DNA of 64,000 nucleotides from Symbiodinium natans (lineage: Eukaryota; Sar; Dinophyceae; Suessiales; Symbiodiniaceae). A model generated the notes under the pieces. That model saw only the letters and a list, made by a program, of their open reading frames with translations. It did no database searches and was not told the origin of the DNA. The translations under genes were made by a program, and so were the position numbers. Where the stretch lies: assembly GCA_905221605.1 (NCBI GenBank), contig CAJNDS010001668.1, positions 124,001-188,000 of the forward strand, given 5' to 3'. The first letter of the stretch is position 1. Each line of letters opens with the position of its first letter. Below, in pieces: positions 30,736 through 43,160 of this stretch.

Positions 30736-31099
30736 GCACTCGGAGGGTCCTCACCGGCTTATGAAAGTCTTTTCGATGAAGCAGCGAAGCAAACCTGGCA
30801 GCACGGCGCAACCGCATGGCAGGTACGTCAGCTTGGCATCCCAAGTTGATATCAATATCGGAAGCATGACCTTCCTCGTCGGACCGTCGGCAAGGTTTGT
30901 GTATTTCCGTGTGTGCACAAACACAAATACACAGAATACACAGCACTGAACCCACAGCGCACAACAAAGTGGGACATTGAATGCATGGTTAGCCCCTACT
31001 TTGGAGTAGAAAACTTTTTAGGGTAGAGGTGCCTATACTAGGAACCCAGAACCAAGAAAAACATTAAAGTAGAGTACTCCAACATCCAGTAGCAGCCCA

Positions 31100-31340
31100 G
31101 ACTCGGAAAGCTGGCGCCTTGGAGGACTGGGGAGGTGGCCGGTAGGGCGCAAGGACCTCTGGGCGACACCATTCCTTGGTCTGTCGCAATGCTATGACAG
31201 GAAGGCGGAACAACATCCATGTATTCTAAGTTTGAAAATGCTATTCGTATTTGTGCAATGTCATGGGCTGCCCAAGCCCCAAAATGACACCACATCTGGC
31301 GTCTCCCCATCAAAGACAGGCCTGGACGTGGCTCCTCCAC
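31100..31340 (-). CDS. Possible exon, unknown protein
   Basis: A minus-strand frame reads MWCHFGAWAAHDIAQIRIAF followed by SNLEYMDVVPPSC, which looks more like protein than its neighbours in other frames. No family recognised and no clear splice sites; it may be unrelated to the exon at 30442-30735. Confidence 0.2.
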
Positions 31341-31789
31341 TTCCCGAGGCTCAACACAACTAAATACCCAAGCTTTTCCCAAGTATGACGCTCTCAACTA
31401 TACTACTTGGAGAGGGTTCAGAGTCTGCAAGAAGAACCTGGAGACATCTGCCATGACACAGCCCTTGAGGCTTTGGACAGACCTTGTCGAGCAAAGTCGA
31501 CTGGGAATTATCTGAACTTGCAACACGACCGAAACACGACCGCAGCTTTTCTGGCAAGGATTCGAACTCCACGTCGACACCACCACGTGCCGGTGCCGTC
31601 ACCGCCTTCACAGTGGGGGTGGGGGGGGGGGAGGGGTCCCTTTCGATGGCAGGATTCGATTTCCGAAAGGGGCTCGACAGGCTGCCGTAGCTGGGGTCCT
31701 CGGTGAGATATGCTCAGAGATACAATGCCGAGCTCTTGCAGCTGTAGTCTAAAGCTGAACCCAAAGAGTGGGAGCCAGACTATAAGGCG

Positions 31790-31804
31790 CCCCCCCCCCC
31801 CCCC
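31790..31804. repeat. Poly-C run of 15
   Basis: Homopolymer; length may be unreliable. A G-rich run lies nearby at 31617-31636. Confidence 0.9.
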
Positions 31805-31831
31805 ACCCAAATTAAGAATCCTCCTCCCCAA

Positions 31832-32053
31832 TTGGGACATCCCAGAATCATTTTGTTTGACGATTATCTACGGCAGCACAAGGGCACATTGAAGGGAGGA
31901 GCCAACAACACCACCGCGATGGTTTGGGATGCTTTTTCAGTGGCTTTTGATTTGGGGGAGTTCCCTAAAGAGGAGAAGCAACGTTTGCTGCTTGATCTGG
32001 CCCTCTATAGAAAACGCGAGGGAACCCAGACCCGTCGCAATGCGAAAAGTTGA
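31832..32053 (+). CDS. Possible plus-strand exon, unknown protein
   Basis: The frame reads NNTTAMVWDAFSVAFDLGEF followed by PKEEKQRLLLDLALYRKREG, an amphipathic, helical-looking text. About 150 bases downstream, 32190-32280 reads EDHSLIQLLHRLLKAQGPNA and ends at a GTAAGC donor-like site, so the two may be neighbouring exons of one plus-strand gene. If real, it breaks the minus-strand-only pattern of the recognised genes. No family recognised. Confidence 0.25.
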   Translation: MGHPRIILFDDYLRQHKGTLKGGANNTTAMVWDAFSVAFDLGEFPKEEKQRLLLDLALYRKREGTQTRRNAKS

Positions 32054-32411
32054 AAAGGTACCCGAACAAGAAAAGCCTGAGCTCCTTCAAACATTGATAC
32101 ACACTCTCTAGAGGAGCGCAGTAAGCTTAGCGAAAGGCGGCCTACCCCCCAGCCCCCCCCTCTTTGGCAAAGTGCGAATTCTTCTGAAGCCACACGCCTG
32201 TGGCATGGGTAGCGGCGAGGACCACAGCCTCATCCAGTTGCTGCACCGGCTGCTCAAGGCCCAAGGGCCAAATGCCACAGCGGTAAGCAGCGCCCCGCTA
32301 GCCTTTGCTGGGCCATCGTTGTTTGGGCTGTGGACAACTTACAAACTTGTGGTCGTGGCGACTAACATTCCAAAGGTCCTTCTATGTGGATGGGTTCTTC
32401 CGCTTCGCTAA

Positions 32412-35400
32412 CCCCAAGATTGAAGCGTGTAGAGTGCACCATCACGAGATACCAGCAGTCTGACCGCAGAGCGGCTAGACAGTGTCTCTCAGCGGTTCTT
32501 GCAAAGTCACCCAGAGCCACTGTGATGTGTTGGCAGTTTCAGGCCTTCAGCTCATGACACTGATACATTACAAGACTTCAGGATCACCAGGACTGAAGGA
32601 GCACGTTAACAACCTGCTCTGAACAGGTTGGTAATTTTGTTTTGCTGGGGGGGCGGGTTTGCCCGAAATCTATGCACACATGCACAGATTGAGACATCGC
32701 CTCAGCAGTTTCGCTCGTTTTTGCGGCCTACCGTAGCACTGCACGAGAGCCGAGATGCAAAGGCGAGCACGCACGTCCTTTCAAGAGGTAGGCGCATGGC
32801 ATTGATGCTACCCGGTATATCAACAACGTCCAACAGCACAAGGAAGATTGCATGAGGGGGGTTATATAGTGTTTAGAGTCACGCTTCCTCGGGTGAACGC
32901 ATGGCTGATGCAACTGCTGACGGGGTTTGGGTATGGGCACGCTTGAGGGGCAAGGGCTTGGTCGGGCAGCTTGAACCACGCGCATCAGACAGCACAAGCT
33001 ACCTGTAGAGTGTCTCCCACTCTTTTGAATGTGTCATAGATGGAGACTCAACAAGATCAACAACACCTTGCTTAAGCACTCATGTCTTCATTCATAGCAC
33101 CTGCAAATCTGGACTCAGACCCCTATGGAATATGCGATATAGAAACGCATTAAAGGACGTGGCAGGTTCCAATATACCTTACATAGTACGGGCCCCAAAG
33201 TTTTTTCGGACGTGTTCTTAGGCTGCCCTAAGCCCCAAAGAGACAAACGCTGCAATCCCTTGGCGGGCTTACAGAAGCCTGCTACCATTCTTTTTCGCTT
33301 CTTACCACGCGTCAAGGCACCTACACAGCGCGGACTCACGTGGAGCACTTTCCCCTCCTCGGCAGTCGTATGGGTAATCGAATCCCCCTTAGAGGGACCC
33401 CAGAAAGGGTACCCCTGTTTTCGGAAACCCCGTATGGATCTGCACCCGTTTACATTGGGGTTTTCTAGTATGGTTTCATCAACTGCATGTGAGTGTTGCT
33501 TGAACAGGGTGCCAAGGTGGATCCTTGTTGTGGCTTCGCTGAACTCTGGAACCCTGCAGCAGATATCCCTGCAAAAAGAGCAGAACCATTCCGCAATGTG
33601 TTCTTTTGGGTTGGTATATGGGATAAGTATATGGGCTTGGCCGGGTTGGCTCGATGTAACTTGTGACGCTATCGCCCGCGGAGTTGAACACCTGAAGTTC
33701 TGTCAAACTACGTGGAAGCTAGATTGATCTGTCCATACCTGCTGCAAACACAAGCAAGTCCTGCTAATATTTGTAACATGACTTTACGTAACCTTGCTGT
33801 AGTGTTTATGAAAAACGAACTGCCTTGGAAGAAAGCACTGCGCGGATTGGCAAGCTTGCCAAGAACCTCGTGGCGAGGCTGCTTTGTTTCCAGATCTTCC
33901 AAAGCCGGTTAAGAGCTTCCGATGTACGATTTGGGGTTTAGGGATGTTTAGGGTTTAAGGTTTCCTTGTGCATTATACTTAAGCTGCTGCTCAGAATGCC
34001 AAAGGAGGCTTCCATAGCGGGTTGAGCTCCGGAAGACCTGTGCATGTATTCAACTGGGCTAAGGTCCATGTGAGGATGTCCTGCCTTGAGATTCTATTTT
34101 ATATTACCCTCAGAATCACCTACCCAAAGCCCTGAACCCCACCAGCATTGAGTAACGTTGCATGTTTCTCTTTATTTTCGGAAAGGTCGTTATCATGAGC
34201 CCAATGTCAAAACCATTCCAAGCAGTCGTACAAGTAAAGACCCGAATAAAGTGACGAGAGTGCTGTAGTCGTCGTAGTTGTAGTACCTCTTACTCATCAT
34301 CACGGCTAGTAGCTAGTAGCCTTGTTGCGATGGTAACAATCAGTAGCACTAGCCTGATTGCTAGTACGGTAGCTCGATTGTTGCCACATCTGCTGCTGCT
34401 ATTGCTCCTTCACTACCACTAGTCGTTGGTGGTACTTTTGCACGTACCTTGCTATCCCTGCTGCTGCGACGACGATGGCTACTACTTTGACTGCTGGTGT
34501 CCCCATCGGAGCAAGTATGCACCCCAAAAAGTGCTTGCTCCACAGTAGGCACTACGTGGTAACCCCAGCACATCAAATCTTGCACACAAGGCGGAAGCGT
34601 GCCGGTGCCCCTCTTTCCAAAACTTTGGTCGAGTTTGATGCCTTCTAGGGCTCGCCAATGATTCTTTTGTAAGGGCATATAGGGATTATTATTATTACTA
34701 CTACTATTATTATTCATTTCTATTCTTATTCTTATTAGCAAGACACGTGTCATAGTGATTGCCTTTTGCACAACGCTTGGAAACCAAGAACTCCACCGCG
34801 AAGCGGACATCAACTAACTAGGAAATTGACTGGTGCTCGGCATCTCACGGTAAGAGCCAGTAGGAGAAGAGCCGCCAGGCTACGAGAGAGAGCAAGAGCT
34901 TCGCTCTGCGCTCGCATTTGTCAGAGAACCCACTACTGAGAAAGGGGACCATTTTAAACATTCTGCGACTGTTTAGGATTTCGGGTTACTCCCTACTGTA
35001 CTGACAGAATCTTCCAAGAAGGGTTTAGGGTTACCAAATGCAGGTCACAATTGCCCCTGAGCCATGCACTTGAGATTTGTGACAACCAGGCCACAGAAAG
35101 AATAACTAAGTAGCTAAAGGACTTATTCTTTGTCACTACTTGGCCACTTGGATCCTTTCGTGGTGGATGAAAGCGACAACCCGCCTTGCGAACAGTACGC
35201 TGGAATAGAAGAACTTCTTTTGGTCGGTATGAATCCAAATCGGGTTTCGAGTTCGGGGCTCAAGGTGGAAATAGACTGAGTTTAAGCACAATTGTAGCAC
35301 GACTCTAGCAAGAGCAACGTGCGCTCTAGCACATACGAAACTAGACGTCTACGACAAACAAAACGCCTGGAGGAGGACCTGCAGATCAATTTCCAGCGGC

Positions 35401-37020
35401 CTAAAGCTCCAAGTCTGTAGGCAAGAAGTCTGCAAAACGTTTTAGAGCGCAAGTAGACTGCAACTCCACTAATACAAAATCCCTGAAGTCCTCAACCCTC
35501 AACTCGTAAACCCCAAACCCCTTCAACCCCAAATGCAAACCCAAACTGCCAAAACCTTGAAGCCCCTAGGCCTGTAGGCCCTGGATCATGATTTGCATTT
35601 GCAGCTCGGGGCAACCGGATCTGACAATCGAAAAACTTCTGCGGAGGCTATAGAGATCTAGGGAGGTCGTTGAGGGTCTGAAACCTCCCCAAATCATTTC
35701 GGCGCCTGTGCGCGGCGTCCGTGAAGGCCTTAACAGCCATTCTACGTCCCTCCCATGGAAATCGAAGCCGCTGAGAGGGGGTCGGAAGGGATCGAGCCAA
35801 CCCCCGAACCCTTAGAAACCTTTAGCCGATCAGGGACCTTGAGCCCTCGCTCGCACATCCAGTCCCAAGCTGTCAGTCCGAAACTCTCCAAACCCCCTCA
35901 AGCTGGCTCCAGAGAGTTGCTAAGCCTTGCAGCCTCAGAGCCAAGTAGAGTCCTTGAACTTTCAAGTCGCCGCCTCATGCACAAGGAACATTCTCTCAAC
36001 CCGACATTGAATCATTCTTGGGGGGGCTTGTGATCCTTGATCCTTTCCAGCCTTACAGAGCTTATGCCGGATGGGGAGGGGCTGAGAAAGTTCTGGGATC
36101 ATGGGCACCATACTTGGCGCTTGCAAAAATTTTGGAGCATGTAGCCCCGCATGCCAGGCGGCAGCTATATCTCCCTTAGGGAGAGGGCTCCACTTCGAAA
36201 GTGGTATGCGCTGTAGTCTGGGATGTGCGTGGCTGTGAGCGAAACTGCGCCGCCTTTCTTTGAGGGCTCCGGTTGATGCTGCTGTTCCTGTCGCGGTCAA
36301 AACTACCTACCGCCGCTCCAGCGGTACCAATACATGTCTGGTGCGTTTACATGTGGGGAATCGAGATTCACCTAGATTTTGTTGTTGGGCTCAAGGCCAG
36401 GGTACAGCAAAGTTGCCATGAGTATTTGAAAGAAGGCGCAAGATGCTTTTTGGTCTCTTGAGACCCTGAATCCAACTCCCTCGGCCCCTTTGGCTGCCAG
36501 AGCCGACATCAAAAATGGCGAGCCAACAGCGCGATGAAGACAGCGGCCCCTAGCTATCTGTCCACCTGGGCGCGGTCTCTGAGACTCTAAACCCTAAACC
36601 CCTTTTGCTGAACCCTGAACCCTCTGAACCCCCCTGCGACTCCACCCTAATTACAGCCATCTTGGTTTGACAGGATGGGCTCAGGGTCAGCAGGCCTGGG
36701 TGCTAAACACTTAACTTTGAAGTGCCGAAAATCCTCTCAAATGGAAGCCTTGTCAAGACACTTCAGAAATTTAGGGGTATGGATTGTGGCTCCGATCCGG
36801 AAATCTTGGGGTGCTAGGCAGTTGCAGGATTCAGGATTCGTGATAGGAACCCTTCTTTCGAGTGTGGCTGGACACAAGCTTGCCAAGATATAGACCCTTC
36901 AGAAGGCCTTCGTATTCGTAGAAGTGCTTCTTACTAGGGAAATTTGGAATGGATCCCAATCGCGTCCCGACAGCCCCTTTGCCAGCACAAGCCATTCCCG
37001 GATTCTCCTACGAAGGACCA
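32412..37020. other. Mostly non-coding, degenerate telomere-type repeats
   Basis: No exon I can support. Short TTTAGGG or CCCTAAA remnants lie at 33932-33960, 35480-35560 (degenerate) and 36586-36625. There is a trinucleotide tract at 34680-34738 (ATT/ACT). The rest shows nothing recognisable. Confidence 0.4.
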
Positions 37021-37025
37021 GCAGG

Positions 37026-37082
37026 TATAAACCCTAAACCCTAAACCCTAAACCCTAAACCCTAAACCCTAAACCCTAAACC
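37026..37082. repeat. Interstitial CCCTAAA array
   Basis: Eight AAACCCT units in tandem, the last degraded. Lies between unassigned sequence and the truncated end of family copy 1. Confidence 0.95.
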
Positions 37083-37305
37083 TAAGCTGCTTGAGATCTT
37101 AAAGCAAAGGCCCTGGCTCGCCCAATGGTGGTACGCCGTTTCACGATGACCTTCTGGTGCTTCACGAGGGCCGCCAGGTTGTAGGACATTTCATCCACCT
37201 CTCCGGGTTGGGAATCCGGGTTGAAATTGTTCGAGGCTTTCGTTTACATTCCATCACAGACGCAGGGCGGTGCCTCGTATTCAGTTATGCGGCAACGGAA
37301 AGTAT

Positions 37306-37405
37306 NNNNNNNNNNNNNNNNNNNNNNNNNNNNNNNNNNNNNNNNNNNNNNNNNNNNNNNNNNNNNNNNNNNNNNNNNNNNNNNNNNNNNNNNNNNNNNN
37401 NNNNN
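37306..37405. other. Assembly gap, 100 N
   Basis: Exactly 100 undetermined bases, the usual placeholder for a gap of unknown size. It cuts the 3' end of exon C of family copy 1, so anything downstream of that exon (for example exon D or an NTPase) could be missing here. Confidence 1.
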
Positions 37406-37935
37406 GGTCCTTCTGCAGCTCCTCTTTGCACTCCTTGAGCTTTGATTCGACACCATTCAGAAGGTCATCCGGCAGCTCTGCTTGTCTTGCCTCCTGCAAA
37501 ATCCACTTCAATTCCTCCTCCCTCTGCAACGCCACCTGAATGTCGGATGCGCGATGCCACCTCTGGAAAAGCTGAAGCCTGAGATGCCCTTTTCGGTTTC
37601 CTTTGCTTGGGGCGAAGTCCCGTATGCAACTTGCGAAATCTCTCTCGAAGTCCAGGTTGGTTTCTGACAGGTCCAGTTCTTGCGCCACTGCCCATTGAGC
37701 GAGCCGGCTCTGTGGGTCGAACCTGATCGGGATTTTCCAGCGCTTGTCCACAATCGGCCTGATGCATCGCGAAGCATCCGCACATCTGAGGAGCCACTCG
37801 GCTCTCTCGCAGAACCTCGTATCGCGATCGTTCAGCTGATCGGTGCCTTTTTCGGTCAGGATAGTTCCAAGAACATCGCCCCGATCTATCAGACGCTGCG
37901 CCGATGGTCTTGGTGACGAGGTCTGTGCCTGCCAA
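37406..37935 (-). CDS. Family copy 1, exon C
   Basis: Minus-strand exon starting near 37935 after a GTCAG acceptor-like site (AWQAQTSSP) and cut by the N gap. It reads RCIRPIVDKRWKIPIRFDPQ, then SETNLDFERDFASCIRDFAP, then a helical, charged tail (WILQEARQAELPDDLL). It is nearly identical to copy 2 at 52025-52640 and more distantly like copy 3 at 59180-59809; conservation is in this frame, which supports coding. The RWKIPIRFDPQS block is the family hallmark. Function unknown. Exons B and A of the same copy lie upstream at 38.5 and 38.7-39.3 kb on the same strand. Confidence 0.65.
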
Positions 37936-38151
37936 GCCGCTGACGCCCAACCAACAGGACCAGGATTCGGGCTTTGGTTGCTTCACCAGCACATGGATTC
38001 CCTGGGAGTTCTTTTATGTTCTTTTTGCGCCGATCGCAGCTGAAAAGCTGTTTGGAGTTCAAGCTGAAGAACACAAATAATTCGGAATTCGGAGCCACGG
38101 TGACTATGCTCTACCAGACGAGGTGTAGATCATTGGGGGGGTGGGTCATAC

Positions 38152-38200
38152 AGGAGGGAGAGAGAGGGGGGGAGAGAAAGAGAGAGAGAGAGAGAGAGAT
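38152..38200. repeat. GA microsatellite
   Basis: GA and GGGAGA units inside the presumed intron between exons B and C of copy 1. Confidence 0.9.
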
Positions 38201-38489
38201 TGATTCATAACAATGATAAACATGACTGATCAGTACACGCATCGCACATAGGTAACATCCGAAAGCAACTTGAGTTCATGAGGTGCTTTTTGGTTGCGAA
38301 GTGCCCTTGCAACATGGGATCTTCCAGCTTCCGCAGCGCCACCTCTTTCCCCCCCAGTGTCCTTGCTGCCCCGCCCAGCGCCCCCTCTCGGGGAAAGAGT
38401 GCTTGCGGGCTCTTGACGACATTTGCAATTCGCGGAGAGGGCGTGCAAACAACATAGAAGCATCCTCAACCCCTCAAAGCATCTAGCAA

Positions 38490-38603
38490 GGCCGTGGGCC
38501 TTCAAAGCCATGGTCATCAGGTAGAAGGACCAGGCATCTTTGTGCTTGCCCGACTTGAGGAACTGCTCGTAAGCCCGCTGGACATCGTGCTCCTCGCATG
38601 AAA
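38490..38603 (-). CDS. Family copy 1, exon B
   Basis: This short exon reads EEHDVQRAYEQFLKSGKHKD followed by AWSFYLMTMALKAHG. Copy 3 has the matching exon at 59825-59960 (EESEVQRVYRKFLLSGKHDF, AWSFHLKSIALQARS). The pattern of conserved and changed residues is what selection on protein would leave. The upstream edge looks like a TTTCTTTCATGCGAG acceptor. Likely a helical linker; no domain name. Confidence 0.6.
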
Positions 38604-38727
38604 GAAACCCCAACAACCCGCCAACAAAATTAGCCTTGCAACCTGTCACGAGCACAAGGGCAATTGAGATAGTGAATTGTGGCATGCGGCATGTTGCCAT
38701 CACTTGAGCGAAAAGACGTTTCCGCAC

Positions 38728-39338
38728 TCAGCTCTGACTACTGAAGTTGATTTCAGCGGGCACACCCGTCCTTTCTTTGTAAACTACCTGGGCATCAGTC
38801 ATTCGGGGACAGGAAGAATGCATCCTGTGACATGTTGAACCCTCGCTGCTTTTGAGGTTGGGTGTTTGGGCACCTGCGGGTTTAGCAACAAACGCAAGAA
38901 ACCGATCGGTCATGTTGCGAACCGCCGTGGTCAAGTCTTGGACGCACACCAGGCAAGAACTAACAGAGAAGCTCAACGAGTCCCCCCGCTGATGCTGTAG
39001 CGCATCGGCTAACTCCTCCATGTTCTCTTGCTCCCTCTTGCAGTTTTTGTTGTCCTCGTCGGTGATCATTAAACTGTAGATGGAAAAGGGCCCTTCGCGG
39101 TTCTTCGTCTGGAGGGCGTCGTCCAGTGACTGCAAGACTCTGTTCTGCCACTTGCCGAACCAATCTTCGCCTTCGGTGTCCTCCATGAAGTCGCCCTTTC
39201 TGCCAAAGGCCGTCCTGATATCCAGCTCGCTGCATAAGGCCTCGACGTGGTTGTAGAGGTTTGACGGGCAGGAAGTGCAGATTCGGATGGAGTTGTCCGC
39301 TGTGCGGAAAATGAGAGGCAGTCTGTCCTGGTTTGGAA
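38728..39338 (-). CDS. Family copy 1, exon A (TIR-like)
   Basis: Read on the minus strand from a CCCCATTTTCAG acceptor near 39339, the exon encodes IRICTSCPSNLYNHVEALCS, then GDFMEDTEGEDWFGKWQNRV, then IYSLMITDEDNKNCKREQEN. The order (short strand, helix with paired Leu, acidic turn followed by Trp and a helix, hydrophobic strand, then C-x-x-E) resembles the TIR fold, whose NADase or signalling Glu sits in an S-x-W-C-x-x-E motif. The paralogous exon at 60104-60613 keeps the same positions, including C-x-x-E. No family assignment is certain from motif reading. TIR domains act in cell-death and immune signalling. The last 50 or so codons before the stop at 38728 look intronic. Confidence 0.55.
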
Positions 39339-39399
39339 CTGAAAATGGGGAAAGGGAGCAGGACTTACAGGATCTTATAGGCTTGCGGGCAATGAAGCT

Positions 39400-41950
39400 C
39401 GTGTTACATGACCAGGCAAGTGTGAGACCTCACTCTTGAACGCGACGTGTCTGGAAATGAGCTTCGATCCAAGGAGTTGGGTGAGCATACGGTGAACATT
39501 TTGCAGACCCAACGGTCAAAAACAATCTCGACCCGGACTATGGGGGCCTCAGTATGGGGCTTAGATGCATTCTGCTGCTTTCTTGGAGCTTTAATGCGTG
39601 GCAGATGTGGCGGTGGTTCTACGGTGAGCAATTCTCCACTGCCTCCTTGCTCGGTGGCCCCAGAGGCACCACGGAGGCTGAGCCCTCATCACGGACAGTA
39701 TGCGTGTGCATGCAATGATGACTGCCGCTCACAGAAGGCACTGCTTGCTACACCTGTGCATCATTCCGAGCACTCATGAGGATCATCCCAGCCTGGCAGC
39801 AGCCCATCGCGCCGGCCGCTGCAGGCCCTCAGCGTCAGCAATGAAGCTGAAGCTGAGCGGCTTGGCGCGCCCGAGGAGCAGCTAGGGGTGCTGGAAGCTG
39901 GAAACCATCAACGAAATGGTCGACCAGACAAGGCCGAGGTGAAACGGGGTCTTGCGATTCGTTATCGCTGGGAACAAGTCGTCAGTGGCTGTCACTTATT
40001 GTCTTTGTGTACCATGGACCATGGAGCTGTATACGCCTGTAGGCATCGTCTGTAGACTATATGGAGCTGCACGTCTGAAAAGGATCAGACGGGCTCAAGA
40101 AGGGCTCGGGCAAGGACTGGAGGGTTTGCACGGGACCTACACAAGTTGCACTTGAGTACCCACTGTACCAGCTGACACATGAAGCTGGCGAGGCGGAAGA
40201 ATCCACGTCTGCAGAGCGTGCCGTGCTGTGCTCTACCCCGCGCTCTGATGATTGACCCGGACCTCGACACGCACGCAGGCGCTTCGGGCGCTTCGTTTTG
40301 AAACCGTGCTCCGACTCCTCTATGCAGGCAGCACGTTCAGTGGATCTCAAACCCGCCTTCCAGGGACACATGGCTCACATGGGCTCGCATTCCACAGCGA
40401 CTAAATCCGACTAAAAGCCCTCCGTGCCTTGTCTTGCTGCCGCGAAGAGACTCAGCCTTCCGTCTGCTTTTTACGAGAAATTGCTCTTCCAGAAGGCTCG
40501 CAGTGGACAAACTGTTTGCACTCTCTCATCGTATGGCACTGCTGGGCCTTCATGTCTACAAGCTCAACGGGCTTGTGCAGCTGTATGCAAGGCCAAGTGA
40601 ACATGACCTTATAGGACTAAAGACGAGACATAGCTGTAGCTGGTACTCTCTGCACGCAAGAGGGCAACCCCGTCTACACGACATCCTCAAAGTTCTCACA
40701 AGAATTGACATCTCACCCAAGCACCCTTGCCGAAGGAGGTCGAAGTTCAGGAAGACTAGCGGGCGAAGAGACGGAGCTCTAAAGTCGCCAGCACCCCAGC
40801 TCCGCGCGGCTCAGGCATGAATCTGCCAGAGAGGGAGAGAGAGGGAGAGAGAGGGAGAGAGAGGGAGAGAGAGGGAGAGAGAGGGAGAGACAGGGAGAGA
40901 GAGGGAGAGAGAGGGAGAAAACCTACCCGGCACTGGCCCTCTTAATCCCTACAGGTGAGGTCCAGTTGCAGTTTAGGGGGTCGAGCGAGGGGTTCAGGGC
41001 CGCAGGCTTGCGGGGTCGACATCCCCAAGCCTTGCCTGCCGTCAGGCACGCGGCCGGCTGCCATGGCCGCAACGAACACCGAGCCCTCGTTCTTTGACAG
41101 GGGTACGGAGCTCGGGAGCTTAGGGAAGCTTTTCCTACGTTTCATCAGAGCCGTCGGGGTGTACGAAGGCGCTTAGAGGGATTCAGCATTGATCAGTGGA
41201 TGCAATTACCGTGGGCACTTCATACGTCACAGCCAGTGCCTAACTTTCGCGCCTTCTGATGCGAAAGGGTGACAAGTGTGCGGGATACCGAAACCAAGCA
41301 ACACGCTCGACCCTTCAAGCTCACAGTGTAGAGCTCTTAAGAGGCTATGGCTTCCGAGCATGTCTTCCCGTCTCCGCGGAACCCCTCCACCCTTGCTTGA
41401 GACAAGTATGGCACACATGGCACGCGAGCGAAGGATCGCACAACTTTCAGCAGCGCTCTCTCCTGCAAAGCCTCGGGGATCCTCGGGGTGTCGGACTTGG
41501 GGATGACCCCCTCGTCAATTTTTTTGCCCCTCTTTCAGGGGGTGGGTTTCGGGGCTTGCTGATGTTTCTTTAACAGGGGGTGCCAGGTGTGCGCCACGCA
41601 CAGCCCCAGAAGCGCGAGCCCTGGTTGCGAATGCCGCTGCGATCCGTTCTTATCGCCGACTCGGGGGCGCTTCTGGGACGCTTCAGGTCTCTCCCGGTGC
41701 CCTCCTCCTCCGCTACGAACAATGAATCAAAAGCGAACGAAGCCTCGGGCGGGGGTCAGTCACGACATGGGCTTTGAGGAGCAAGAGACCAGTGAGGCTT
41801 ATGCACAGCACAGGCTACTGTCCATTCCTTTCTTTCTCTCTGCACTGTCAGGCTCAGAACGAGGGTAAACACCCTCGAAGCTAGTGAGAATGTCACGGGA
41901 TGTCCACGCATCCAGTCAAAGACCTGATCCCTCCGGGACAGGCTTGCGCC
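39400..41950. other. Non-coding with GGGAGAGA array
   Basis: No exon that I can support. It holds a clean octamer array (GGGAGAGA) at 40827-40919. Frames on both strands are short and show no family features. Confidence 0.4.
40827..40919. repeat. GGGAGAGA octamer array
   Basis: About eleven octamers, one with a C substitution (GAGACAGG). Confidence 0.95.
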
Positions 41951-41994
41951 GCGTAGAGCGTGAAGCACGCGATGAACAAGGCGCCCGCCATCAA

Positions 41995-42235
41995 GAGCAC
42001 GGCAAGGCCCACGAGCACCGCATGGCAGCCGACACCTTTAGGCCGGCCTCGAATTCTGCCTCCCTCCCGGCACTGTTCTCGGCCCTTGTCCTGAAAGCCA
42101 TGTCATCCATGAGCCTGCGGACCTGGAAGAACCACATCATCTCCTTCATCTTCCCGAGGCCCATGAGGAAGCTCAGGGCCAGGGACAGCGCCGGGAGCAG
42201 CGCCAGCTGGCGCGCCTCACACGGGCACACTCACA
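41995..42235 (-). CDS. Membrane protein gene, downstream exon
   Basis: The frame reads LALLPALSLALSFLMGLGKM then KEMMWFFQVRRLMDDMAFRT and an Ala/Glu-rich tail. A hydrophobic segment followed by a charged amphipathic region fits a membrane protein. I assign it to the same minus-strand gene as the exons at 42620, 43005, 43840 and 44535 because strand, order and character agree; no transcript evidence is available. The 3' end of the gene is not defined. Confidence 0.4.
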
Positions 42236-42619
42236 CGCGCATCAGGCGCAGGGTCCGCGTCGCTTCACCAGGAACGCGGGTGAAAAAACAACGTGACGAG
42301 CGACCAGCTCAGAGGTCCATACTTGTCAACTGGGTCTGCCAAGGTCTGGCAAAAGCCCCTCAAACGGCAGCACCGGAATTGCAGCTCCGGGACATCTACG
42401 GAAATCTACACCTCCCCCATTGCGGGCCCGGGCCCCATTCATCCCTTTTCTCTGGAACGGCCTAGATGAGGCAGCTGGATGCCAGCGAGAGCCTTTTTGG
42501 TTTGATTTCTTTCCCGGGTTTTGCGAACTGCTTTCCGGGCCGGGCGAAGCTCCAACACGCATCCCAACTTCTGCTCCCCCCTCCAACGTGAAGGCGCATC
42601 GGTACTTCGGGGAAAACGG

Positions 42620-42737
42620 CGGTCGCGGCGGTCTTCTGACTTCTGGAAACCAGTCGGGCCTGGTGGGTGTTGATTGCCAACGTCCATGACTGCAGCACCA
42701 CTTTCACGCCATCCCTCAGCCAGAAGCGGGCAGGCAA
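42620..42737 (-). CDS. Membrane protein gene, short exon
   Basis: Minus-strand text FWLRDGVKVVLQSWTLAINT looks like a membrane-adjacent helix of the kind often found in dinoflagellate multi-pass proteins. It sits between two better-supported exons of the proposed gene. Boundaries are guesses. Confidence 0.35.
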
Positions 42738-43004
42738 GGTAAGGGGCTTTAGCTACTAGGGCACACGGCAGGTTACGCACACTGCATGTTTCAGAGGCTC
42801 TCCAGAAGGTACGAGAAGCAGACGCGCCGCACATACTTTTGAGATAGGGGTAGGCCATACCCCATGATCCTGACGAAGCGATTTGCAGATGCCTGACTAC
42901 AAGCTTGAAGGATCCTCAAGGAACCTTCCATATCACCTCCATTGCAGATGACATGCGACATGCCTCTTGCTGCGTGCATGAGGCACGTCTACCATGCCTG
43001 GAAC

Positions 43005-43160
43005 CCGGTCCTGTAGCCTTTCTTCCTGTAGACGTTCTTCTTCATCTGGAGGACGTACAGCTTGTTGGACATCTGGACTACGGACGAGAACCCCGCAGAT
43101 TCACCGAGTTGGAAGCACACGTCGTCGTTGAACAACGTGTCCTGAACAACGCTCTGAGCT
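43005..43160 (-). CDS. Membrane protein gene, cytosolic-looking exon
   Basis: This minus-strand stretch has no start codon at its head but reads cleanly as AQSVVQDTLFNDDVCFQLGE, SAGFSSVVQMSNKLYVLQMK and KNVYRKKGYRTGFQAW. It is preceded by a CTCTTCTCAG acceptor-like site, and the other two frames are unnatural. It is internal to the proposed multi-exon gene. No domain recognised; the Lys-rich end would suit a segment next to a membrane helix. Confidence 0.5.

Noticed and set aside
31552-31580. tRNA B box on the minus strand (GGAGTTCGAATCC)
   Set aside because: The T stem does not pair well, and no D arm or acceptor stem is found upstream; a poly-G run occupies part of that space.
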